DNA of 64,000 nucleotides from Austropuccinia psidii (taxonomy: Eukaryota; Basidiomycota; Pucciniomycetes; Pucciniales; Sphaerophragmiaceae): assembly GCA_023105745.1 (NCBI GenBank), contig JALGQZ010000011.1:10998975-11062974 (forward strand), read 5' to 3'. The translations under genes were made by a program, and so were the position numbers. Below the pieces are notes generated by a model, which worked only from the letters and a program-made list of their open reading frames with translations, did no database searches and had not been told where the DNA came from. Below are positions 21,627 through 31,596 of this stretch, piece after piece; within the stretch, counting starts at the first letter, position 1, and the number at the start of each line of letters is the position of its first letter.

Positions 21627-24600
21627 TCATTGATGAGACTCTTCAGCCCTCCTGGAGGCTCTGAATCTTCTGAGGTGTATTTGTCCATCTGGGATTTCTT
21701 TCTCAGTTAACCATTTATCTTTATCTGCTGGTTGATTTTTAAATCTAACCAGATATTGCCTGTTGTCTTTCCCATTAATTCTTATTTTCCTGGCTTTAAT
21801 GATCTTTTTCACTGGTCCAGGTGAGTCATCTTCCTCTACCAATCTTTCATGGGTGACTGTCTTCTTGCTGTCAGGGAATTTCTCCTCATCTGTCTGGTGA
21901 TAAGGTTTGACCAGGCTCACAGGGAAAACTGGGTGTTTCCTAGAGAACTCTTTGGTCAGGTTGACCTCTACTGCATTCTTTCCTATTAATTTAATAATGG
22001 TGAATGGTCCTATGAATGCGTCTCTCATCTTCTTGGGTCCTCTTAGGTTGTTGAAGTTAAGAGTTGAGATTAGAACTTGGTCTCCTTCTTTGAAATCAGG
22101 TTCTTGGTGACTTTTATCATATCTCTGTTTGTTATATAATTTGGCTTCAGCCACACATTGCTCTGCTTTTTCACAGGCAGTCTTCCACATTGTGTGGAAA
22201 TCCTTAGCTGTGGGGTGTACTGAGAGGAGGTTCTTCTTCAAGTAGTCTACTGGAAGTAGTGGGTTCCATCCTTTCTCTAATGTGGCAGGTGTTTTTCCTG
22301 TCACTGAGTGTATACTTGTGTTGTATGCCAATTGTACAGCTGGTAGGAGGGTTACCCAGTCATGGGTATATCCCTCATTGTCTTTATATTCCATGCCATA
22401 TGCACAAGACCTTCTAATGATGTCTTCTAATGTTTGGATCATTCTTTCTGCTAGACCATCTGTTTGTGGATGGTAAGCTGTGGAGAATGCTAGTTTGGTT
22501 TCCAGCATCTCATATAGATTAGTCCAAAATTCTGATGTGAATTTAGGGTCTCTGTCACTAATTGTAATTCTTGGAACTCCACAGTTAGCTATCACATTGT
22601 TCCAGAACAATAAGGCTGTGTCCTTTGCTGTGTCCTCTTTGTGACAGGGGAGACATCTGACACTCTTGCTGTACCTGTCTACTACTACTAGGCATGCATT
22701 AAAGCTGTCTTTCCCTCCAGGGACCAGGCCTGTTACCCAATCCATGTTTATTATTTCCCAGGGGTGTTTGGGCTCCTCTATACTCTGGAGTAATCCATAT
22801 CTTTTGCGGTGACTTCTGTTGGCTTTTTGGCATCTGGTACAAGTGTTGATGTATTCACTCAAGTCTTGTTCCCACTTTGGCGACCAAGCTGTGCTAAAGA
22901 CTCTTTCTTTAGTTCTTTCTTCACTCATATGTCCCATGTATGGGCAGTCATGGAATTCCTGTAGTATCAGGGAAATATGCTCTCTATTTATTATTACCAG
23001 GGCACTTGTGTGTTTTTCCCTATGGTACAGTAGATCATCTATCAGAAAAAATCTATTTTCTTTGAAGTTTTTGAGCCATGGCTCTTCCGATTGGTTCTCT
23101 AGTTCAGGACTCCTGTACTTTTGTTTTAATAGTTGTATCAATATACTACACTGTTTGTGTTTATTGTATGCTGATTGTACTATGCTAAAGAATTCTGTAT
23201 TCAGATTAGAGGAGCTGATTCCTAGTATGGGTATCTCTTTACTCTCCCCATAGCTCTGTGCTGGGTTTGATGGGTCATTCCCTAATGCCCAGTTTGATAG
23301 TTTGAAGTTCTTTCTCCTATGTATTTCCATGCATTGTATAGGTATTTTGGTCCCATTTTCTGGGTCATATGCTGGATTCTCTTGGTCATTCTTCAGTGGC
23401 CACCTGCTGAGACCATCTGCATTAGTATGACTTTTCCCTTCTTTATAGATGATAGTAATATTCCCTCTGTATTCTTGTATGGCTATTTGCCACCTAAGCA
23501 TGTGTCTGTTTGTTGTCTTCATGTTCAACAGTGATTTGAGGGCTGTGCAGTCAGTAAAAACTTCAAAGACTGATCCTTCTAAGTAGTAATGGAGTTTTTC
23601 TAATGCCGATACCAAGCATAGGCATTCTGACTGAGTAGCTCCATATCTGGCTTCTGAGTCTTTCAGTTGTCTTGATATATAGCAAATTACTCCTTCTTTG
23701 GGTATCCCATTCACTAGTTGCCTCTGGTGTAGTGCTGCTCCTAGTCCTTGGCTACATGCTGCATCTATATATAGTTTGAATGGTAGTTCAAAATCAGGCA
23801 TCATTAGGACAGGGGCATTGGTCAGTTCATATTTGATCTTTTCAAATGCATCTCTTCTTTCCTTGGTAATTTCAAAGACTACATCTTTTGAGCACAGTTT
23901 GTATAGGCTACTAGTGATGTGTGCAAAGTTTTTTATGTGGCTTCTGTAGTAGCTGGCAAAGCCCAAAAACGATTGCATTTCCTTGATGTTCTTTGGTACT
24001 GGTTTCTTCAGTACTGTAGCAACTTTATTTTGGTCTATAGCTAGGCTCAAACCTGAAACTTTGTGTCCTAGGGCTAGCAGTTCCTGCTGTCCAAAGTTAC
24101 ATTTTTTAAGAGATATCTTCATGTTGATTGGTGTGCATTTTCCCAATATTTTATCAATTTTCTTCACATGGTCTTCCCATGTTTCTGAGTATATTATGAT
24201 ATCATCAATGTACACTACCATCCACCCTTCCATTATTTCATCTTGAAATATGGTATCCATCATCCTCTGAAAATGGGCTGGTGCATTCTTAATGCCAAAT
24301 GGCATTCTAGTATATTCATATATGCCCATATGGCATATAATTCTTAGCAATTTGATGGAATCTGGTTTCACCCCATTCTGATGAAAGCCTTTCATGCAAT
24401 CCATTTTTGTAATGAACTTGGCTTTTGCTAGTTTATCTAGTGCATGTGGTATCCTTGGGATGGGGTACCTATCTGCTTTGGTGTAATTATTCAAAGCCCT
24501 GAAGTCACCACATAGTCTGGATTTACCATCATGCCAAGTTATAAGGACTGGTGTAGTGACCTCTACTATCTCATTATGTCCTATTTTCCTTATGACCCCC

Positions 24601-26525
24601 ATTTCTAGGAGTTCATTGATATGTTTCTCAATTTCTTTCCTAGTTTCCATGCTGGCTGGGTATGGTGGTCTCCTAAGCATAGATGGGTATGGTCTTTCTA
24701 CATCCAGATATAATTCTATATCATGTCCTTTAATTTTTCCTAGTGGTTCATCTCCTATTGCAAAAGCTCCTCTATGCTTTCTCAATACTTTCAGTAAGTT
24801 GAGTTTCATTTTACTGGTGAGTTGAGTGCCATATTGGGCTTCTTTGAATTCTTCCACTAGTTCTTTCAAGGTGTTATCATTTGTTACATGATTTATGTCA
24901 AAGGAAATTTTTTTGTCTTTGTTTGTACCTATGGTAAGATATCTGTTTTTACTATTGCAAATGTCCATACCATACATTCTTTGGTACTCTGTACCTAGTA
25001 AGAATCCTTGTACATGTGCATTCTCTAGAACTACAAATTCAGGTTCCAGTCTGATATTTCCTTTTTGGTGTGGGATAATTATCTCTTTGATTATTGTCCC
25101 CAGTGAGTGCATTTTGCCTGATGAACTTTTAAAGTTTCTAGCTTTTGTTGGGATTATATCTTCTTCCCATTTGGGGAAGTGTTGTTTCAAGTATTCTTTT
25201 GCCACTATGGAGCAACTTGCTCCTGTGTCAATGATCATTGGGTGTTTACAGTTCTCAATGTAAACTGTCAATTTTGTAGGTGTTCCATGAATGAATCCCA
25301 TCCCTCTATTTGGGGTTACCAGGAATGTTTGTGCATTCTGTGTGTGCTTACAGAGCTCTTTGTCTGTTGTTATATGTGGTATTCCTGAGTCCAATTCAAT
25401 GTCTTGTATGTCAAGTGAACTTTCTTCATTGCATTCCACTATGTATTCTTCTATGGTATCAGGTTCACTTTGTGATTCTGCTCTCATACCATTTCCCATG
25501 CTGTCAGAATCAGATTTTTCACCTGTTTGTTCTTCTTCTGATTCTTCATCAATTGCATATATTTTCTTTTTTGGTTTTGTGCAATTTTTGGCATAGTGGT
25601 CTGGTGATCCACAGTTGTGGCACACATATTTCTTTTTTGGGGTTTCTTTCCCTTTTTCTTTGTTTGTCTCTTTAACTTCAGACCTCTTGTCTTTGAAGTT
25701 TGGTTTATAGGATGTGTACCTTCCTATGGAGGTTTTTTTTCTCACATCTTGTATGACATTTGCTATGTCATCAATGCTGCTGATGTTGTTGCATCTGCAT
25801 TTGACTGCATGTTCTAGATCTCCTGGCAATTTTGTTAGGAGTTTATGGTTCCTCATTTCTATTGTCATATTGGGATCAATAGCTTTTAGCCTCTTTGTTT
25901 GTTTGAGGCACCATTCATAAGGGTCTTTTTCTGTGGAGTAGCTATCACTTTCAAAGGACATGGTCTTTTGCCAGATCCAACTACCATTGCTATACTTTTG
26001 TATAATATGGTTCCTCCACCATGGCCAGCTTTTCCTGCCATGTATTTCTTTCATCTCAGTATACCATATGTTTGCATGGCCTCTGAATGCTGTGTTAAGT
26101 CTTGTTGTGATCCAGTAGTCTGGTATCTTTGGGATATCAACAAAGAGTCCATCAATATAGTCAATGATCTCCATATGGTCATATTCCCCAATTCCTGAGA
26201 ACTTTGGCCAGTTTGTTACTTCTGGTAACTGTTTTAGTGCCTGTTTCTCTGAATAGTTGAGATTTTCCCCATCTTGGTACACTGACTCTGATCTTAACTT
26301 TGGAATCTGATATTCAGGTTCCTGGTCATAGTCTTTATCCTCTTCTTTCAATTTTGTAGAGGTAGTAGGTTGACCTTGTGTTGGAGGGTATTGATTGTCT
26401 TCTCTGTCATAGAGGTAATCAATTTCTTTGTCAAAGTTATCCTGTTGCTGCTGGATACTCCTCAGATCCCTCCTCACAGTTTGTTGTTCTTCTAGAATTG
26501 AATTCAACTGTCTGTTAGTTTTTCA
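21627..26525 (-). CDS. pol: Element C capsid to chromodomain polyprotein
   Basis: About 1630 codons without a stop, encoding the replication enzymes. Counting residues from 26507: capsid core about 90-250 ([19 protein letters not shown]), zinc knuckle [14 protein letters not shown] near 295, protease [11 protein letters not shown] near 422, RT with [19 protein letters not shown] and catalytic YIDD near 766, RNase [15 protein letters not shown] near 912 and FTDCTA near 980. The integrase has a [13 protein letters not shown] zinc region near 1180-1220, and DDE residues in MDWV (about 1254), ISDRDPKF (about 1316) and AERMIQTLE (about 1353). The chromodomain [20 protein letters not shown] lies near 1590. 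The frame opens after TGA 26523-26525 and has no ATG near its start, so it depends on the upstream gag frame. Confidence 0.96.
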
Positions 26526-26800
26526 AATTCTGTCCAAATTTTGGCCAGATTTGTATTTAAGTCTTTTATGACTGTTGCTTGGAAAGCATTTTCTTCTTTC
26601 AATGTTTCCACTTCTGTCCTCATTTTTCCTGAGGTTTCATGTGTCCAATCCATGAATTGGGCCAATTTGGTCCATGTGAATTTGTTTTCAAACTCATGAG
26701 TGTGGATTGTAGTTTCGGTTATTAATTCTGGGTCTATTGAGTCATAACTATCAAAACTATTTGTAGGTACAACTATTTCTTGCTTTTGTGTACTTCTTGG
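26504..26800 (-). CDS. gag: Element C Gag middle segment
   Basis: This frame (open from 27310) gives a convincing protein in its last part: [19 protein letters not shown], then [18 protein letters not shown] and a helical stretch [20 protein letters not shown] ending EFEKLTDS and TGA at 26504-26506. It overlaps the next frame by 19 nt. In element A the same stretch (EKLTAS, then Met) continues without a frame change, so C probably lost one base here. The alternative is a -1 slip on GAAAAAC. Confidence 0.7.
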   Translation of the reverse strand, partial: PRSTQKQEIVVPTNSFDSYDSIDPELITETTIHTHEFENKFTWTKLAQFMDWTHETSGKMRTEVETLKEENAFQATVIKDLNTNLAKIWTEFEKLTDS

Positions 26801-27464
26801 ACTAAGTCCATCAGCTTTTTCATCAATGGGTCTGCTTCCTTCTTCCTCTGGTTGAAAGAAGTTTTGTTTTTCCCTTGGGCTCCTTTTCTCCTGTTGGAAA
26901 CTACCTGGAAGGGTTGGAGAGCTTTGGATGAAGTTTCCTTTGGCTTGTAGGGCCTGGAGCTGCTGGATTGTTGTGGGGAAGATGGGACTTCTCCTTCCAT
27001 TTCTGGGGGTACCTGAATCTGACTGGGCTCTTCCTTGTGCCAAGATCTCTCTATGGCTTGTATGGCTGCCTGGTTCTCTTTGATTCTGGTTGCTCTTTCT
27101 TCTAAGAGTTTGAAATTCTTGTTGGGATTCCAACCTTGCATTTCTGTCATAAGTTCCATCCAAGCCATTTGCTTGAGACAGATCTTCTGGGTTGTTATCC
27201 CCACTTCTGCCCATGATGCTGCCATAGTGAACATTTTGTTGTCCATGCTCCATGTGAAGAGGTCTCTCAGGAGTTTGTGTATTGGGAGGACCTGTTCTGC
27301 ATCTGTCCAATCTCCTGGTTGGACTTCTGGGTTGAATTTGATTTGGAATAAGACCTTGGGTAGGAGTTCCCTGATGGTAAGCCTTTGCTGGTCATTTGCT
27401 CCAGTTCTTCTTCCTCTGTGTCTTCTTGGCCAGTGTTCTGGTTGATTTCTTGGGAATCCAAGAT
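26773..27464 (-). CDS. gag: Element C Gag N-terminal domain
   Basis: Homologous in pattern to the element B Gag N-terminal domain: QIKFNP, IHKLL, AASWAE and QGWNPNKNFKLLEE align with LIIPF, IYKA, LADLWNN and GWHPLMEKKN. A basic tail (NRRKGAQGKNKTSFNQRKK) precedes the TAG stop at 26773-26775. Downstream Gag continues in the frame one base earlier. It is entered from the leader exon when the second of two acceptors (AGAG) is used. An ATG at 27486 inside the intron is in this frame too. Confidence 0.75.
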
Positions 27465-27547
27465 CTCTAAGAAGTGGAGGTGTCATGTTAACAATGTTAA
27501 AAAATGACAGACAATAAAAAATGTTGTATTTTTCAAGGTTTATTTAC
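27465..27547 (-). other. Element C intron 2
   Basis: Predicted intron of 83 nt (81 if the first AG is used). Donor GTAAATA follows AAAG, the interior is T-rich with a TTAAC branch-like motif, and the acceptor is CTTCTTAGAG. The two AGs, two bases apart, lead to different frames: the second gives the Gag domain, the first an acidic frame that stops at 27267. Confidence 0.68.
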
Positions 27548-27859
27548 CTTTAGCAGGCCCTTGTACAAATTTATGATCTATACTCTTTGGCAATTTGCCT
27601 TTAGAGTTTACAACTGGGTTGATAACAGTGATTTTCTGTTTCTCAATTTGTTTTGGTGATCCAACTGGTTTTGTTGGAGCTTTTCTGGGTTTCTTGGCCC
27701 TTGGCACGGCTATTGGTGTCCAATCTTTTGAGTTGATTGTCTCTTCACTGTGTCTTTTCTGCTTGCCCTTGGTTTTTGGCAGCACCTCTCTGTCTTCTGA
27801 GGCTGTCACAGATGGATTTCCTTGTGACTGGGTTTCTAATGGAATGTAGTCTTTTTCCA
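27548..27859 (-). CDS. gag: Element C gag, first coding exon
   Basis: Codes for about 104 residues with the ATG split across intron 1 (A at 28612, TG at 27859-27858), then EKDYIPLETQSQGNPSVTAS. It is lysine-rich (KTKGKQKRHSEE, RAKKPRKAPTKP), suggesting nucleic-acid or nuclear-import contacts. No ATG occurs anywhere in the exon. Unspliced, the frame ends two codons into intron 2. Confidence 0.65.
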
Positions 27860-28611
27860 CTATTCAGAAAAGATATTTCAGATTGTATATCAGTATTTTA
27901 TGATAAAACAAAATGATTATATTCAATTCTACTGTTATTTTTCAAAAATTTTAAGTATTTTATATATTTTTTATTATTTTTATATGTTTTTATTGAAAAA
28001 TAACAGTTTTTGAGTTTTTCACTTATGTTTTATAAATGAAAAACTGCAATATCCAAGTGTTTTGTGAATGATTCACTTGGATATTATTGTGTTTTTGTAT
28101 AAACACGTCAAATTTATTAAATTATAATAAATTTGATTTGTTATTATAAATATTATAAATAATATTTATTATAACACTTGATATTTGATTCAAATATCAA
28201 TTAATTACAAGTTTTCACGTCAATTTGAGTGATATCTTGTTTTAAAGGAAATATTTAATTAAAATATTCCTTGTAAATAATAAAAAATTATTTTATTATT
28301 TAATATTTATTAATTATTTTTTAATAAATGTTTCTATATTAATTTTCACGCACTTTGGTGAAAAATAATAGTAAAATAAATAATATACTGTTTGTATATT
28401 ATTATTTATATTGAAATTTAAATAATACTGTTGTATTATTATCAAATTTCGTGGAAATTATTGCAATATAATAAAAAGGAGGATTTGTACTCCTACTCTC
28501 AACAAAAATATTTTGTAATATATATTTTTGGAGGTAAAAATAATTGTATATATGATATATGATGCTAAAAAAAATGATAATAATATAAAATAAATTAGAA
28601 ATTTTACTCAC
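27860..28611 (-). other. Element C leader intron 1 (creates the gag ATG)
   Basis: 752-nt, extremely AT-rich segment with consensus donor GTGAGT (28611 downward, after CTAAAA) and acceptor TTTTCTGAATAG (ending 27860). Joining the flanks makes ATG followed in frame by GAA AAA GAC TAC. It contains several short inverted repeats of the AATATTTATT type. This matches element B, whose intron 1 is only 76 nt. Confidence 0.72.
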
Positions 28612-28686
28612 TTTTAGTAAAATAACTTGTAAATAGCTGAATTTTACGCCTAATTCAGTTCAAAACACGTCCAATAAGTTTGAAAA

Positions 28687-28704
28687 ACCACGGCCAGGCC
28701 CCCA
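28687..28704 (-). other. Primer binding site of element C
   Basis: Minus strand TGGGGGCCTGGCCGTGGT, three bases after the 5' LTR. It differs from the element B site at a few positions but has the same layout, so the primer is probably the same tRNA class (Pro-like, inferred). Confidence 0.7.
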
Positions 28705-28707
28705 AAA

Positions 28708-30212
28708 TGTCAGGGTGAGTCTATATAGTAGCTATAAAATGTAAATACAAGCTAGTATTATGACTGTGACACGTCAAAAACAAATAATAAATTAAATCTT
28801 CAGGTCCTACTGCTACGTGGTAACAGTGGTGATGAGTCTATTGAGGACCTGGGTTGCAATGCTCTAATATCTTTGACTGTAAAGAAACACTACAATAATT
28901 ATATTTTAATTATATCTTTAATTATTATAAGGACACTACTGATGGATAACAGTCTTGTCACGTAAGAATATGGGTAAAGTAAGATAAGATGATGGGTTTT
29001 TGAAGGAAAAAACCCTTCTTTTTATATCTTTCAGGACTGTCAAGGGTTATTAACTCTTCACACGTCAGAGGAGTGAAAATTTTCACTCCAATGGTCAGTC
29101 TGTGGTTCTGGATCCTCAATTCTGACGTCAGTAGAGGCAGAATTGTGGTTTTGGAACCACAAATGATCATTCTGGATCAATACAGGGTGAAAAAACTTTT
29201 CACCTGCCACGTCAGCACTTGGGTGACGTTGTTCTGGTGTCTGTATGATCAATACTGGTCATTCTGGGCGGGTTTAAGCTTTGAACAACCATTATTTTCA
29301 GTATCAAGACAGTACTGGTTGGTACAGGTTTGGTACAGGCCAGTATTGGTCAAAATACTTCCAACCAAGATATCTTAGTCAGTTTTAGAGATATCAAGAA
29401 ACCAAGAGCACAGAATTGAAGGGCTTAATGAGCTCTTCAATTTGATATGCTTCATGTTTTCCCTTCTTTTAAATAGCAAAAGTTATAAGGGTTTTAAGCT
29501 TTTAGATGTATTTTTGTACATCAGTATGAGGCTTCAAAAACTTCCATGCCAGATATCTTCTTCAATTTGGAAGATATCTGTATTCTGATGATACAGTTTT
29601 GTAGGGCTTGATTAGCTCTACAGTTTGGTATATTACACTGTACAGTTGTATGAGTGTATGCCAAAGATACAGGGGTTTGTTTACCTTCTTGTTTTCAGAA
29701 TATCTGTATTTCTGGTTGTTAAACCTTTGAACCAAGATCCCTCAGTCAATTTAAGAGATACAGAGGTCTAATGTATCTCAAATTAAAGCTCTTGTTTATA
29801 TCTTCAATTTGTTTATACTTTTGTACAGTTTTGTACAAGCCCTCTTTGACTTTCAGGGAGGTCTTGGTTTTGAAATAAAGGTCATATGGTATCTCCAGTT
29901 GTAGTGGTGTTACAACAACATGGATGATATCATTGTGTAGCTCTCTATGCGAGCTTTAAGAAAAATACCATTTTGGTATATAATAACTTAAATATGCATA
30001 AGTTAGATGAGAGGTGAAAATAAGGGTTTTGACCTGTTTATTCTCCTCTAGGTTTCCTTATTCTGTTTGGATAAGGTTGATATTTAATTTAAGAGGATTG
30101 TTTTCTCTTATTTATTACCTGTATTGACTATGTTTGTTCAATACTTGTCATACCATTATTTATGGTATGTTGGATGTCATGCTAGTGCTCTGTTTTGAGT
30201 CACAGGCTGACA
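28708..30212 (-). repeat. Element C 5' LTR (right copy)
   Basis: 1505 bp, same ends as the left copy. Minus-strand TATAAAAA lies at about 29019-29026, so transcription should start roughly 29000 and run left through R-U5 to the primer site. Confidence 0.96.
29019..29026 (-). promoter_or_regulatory. TATA box of element C 5' LTR
   Basis: TATAAAAA on the minus strand within GATATAAAAAGAAGGG. The motif is conserved in the left LTR (20409-20416) and in the solo LTR at 7034-8541. Confidence 0.65.
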
Positions 30213-30240
30213 TCAGCACTTTCAGCCTGTGACTCAAAAC
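30192..30240. repeat. 19-bp inverted repeat at head-to-head LTRs
   Basis: GTTTTGAGTCACAGGCTGA and its exact reverse complement are separated by 11 nt (30211-30221). It arises because element C inserted seven bases before an A-family LTR of opposite orientation that has the same terminal sequence. Confidence 0.95.
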
Positions 30241-31596
30241 CAGTGCAAAAGTAGTTCATCAGTTAACCATGAGCTAATGGTACAGAAAAAGTATCATCAA
30301 AGGGAAAAATGGGGCAAAATATCTCATAATGGCATTCAAAAGGAAAAGAAAATTTGACCATTTCCAAGTATAAAGCTCCCATAACCAAAAAATCAGGAAT
30401 GCAAAAGTAATTCCAGCTCAACCAAAGAACTGAGCATAAACCTTAGGTTTCACTTGTGATATAGAATCTCAAGAAAGAGCCACAACCCCATCAAATTGGT
30501 TTTCAAATTGAAGGTCTCAGTCAGGTCTATCCAATAGTATTAGGCAAATGGTGCAAGCACAAAAACTACAGAAGGTATGGGAAAATATGAGCCAAATAAT
30601 TGTGACCAAAATATCCACCTCTCATCTAGCTTTAATAGGTTTAGTGTAAAATCATCAAAAAAATTATTTAAGAAAGATAACAATGTAAAATTTCTAATGG
30701 TAGCATCCATATTACTGTATCAACTATAGCACAAAAGCTATTAAAGATAATAGCTTAATCAAGGATGAACCAAAGAACAAGATTCCAAAAATGCATTTTA
30801 AAGCCTGTATAGCTTTGCCATACACAATGATATGTATCCACAATGTGTCATAATGGTGTATATCCCATCAAGGGCTAAAAAATGAGCCACTCTTGATGTC
30901 TCTATCTTCAAAACCCATGAAGTTATGGCTATTTTAAGGTAAGAATCCAGCAGCATTTTCCAAAACTCAAACCTGTGGGATAGTCTTCCATACTAATTTA
31001 AATGACATTTCATTTCTCAAAAAATATTTTGTATACTTCAATAATGAATAATATGACTAATATTAGGTCCACTTATGCAAGCTCTATAGCATTCTATGCA
31101 TATGACCTGTCAGAACATGGCTGTGAGGTCCCAAATGAACATTTTCACCTAAATTTCTATCTGTTTTGGGGAAACATAAAAAAAAATCTTCAAAACCACC
31201 TATGGTCCCAATACAGTTTTCAAAGGACTATATGAACCACATTTTTACCTTCAAAAGTGAAATAACCTTTGCTCCTTCTACATGGCAAGAAGCAAAGGTC
31301 CATCCACCCCTCTTCAGAATAAAAAGGAATCTTCCTCTGCCTAAAAGAGGAGTACCCATCCTTCTCTTGAACTCCTACATAGTATAGTTGTCCCCAATAA
31401 TTTTACCCTTGTACAACAATTTGGTATAGCTATTCAATTTCCAATCACTGAACCCGCGCCATGCAGAAGCCCTAAAAACCGCTATTTTAAGCAATGCCTT
31501 TGCTTCAAAGTCTCATATTATATCAAGAAGTAATTTCTATGTCTAACACTTAGAACTACAGGCTTGTATATACTAGATTATAGAGTCATCCTGACA
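30220..31596 (+). repeat. A-family solo LTR
   Basis: 1377 bp, starting TTTCAGCCTGTGACTC (second base changed from the usual TGTCAG) and ending ATCCTGACA. Homologous to the element A 3' LTR, including AATAAAAAGGAATCTTCC near 31318 and the shared block CTTGAACTCCTACATAGTA. No clear 5-bp duplication was found, and no internal region follows. It is therefore an old solo LTR. Confidence 0.85.

Larger units (their letters stand above)
20098..30212 (-). mobile_element. Ty3/gypsy element C, near intact
   Basis: Complete chromodomain-type element of 10,115 bp, read right to left. Both LTRs are 1505 bp and differ at roughly two dozen positions by eye (about 98% identity). Flanks are TCAGG on the left and TCAGC on the right, an imperfect 5-bp duplication. 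PBS, two leader introns, gag in more than one frame, one uninterrupted capsid-to-chromodomain frame and the polypurine tract are present. It is the most recently active gypsy copy here, though frame breaks in gag may disable it. Confidence 0.96.

Noticed and set aside
21907..25963. Plus-strand open frames across element C
   Set aside because: They run antisense to a continuous, domain-bearing minus-strand frame. Their protein sequence reflects the complement of Pol.
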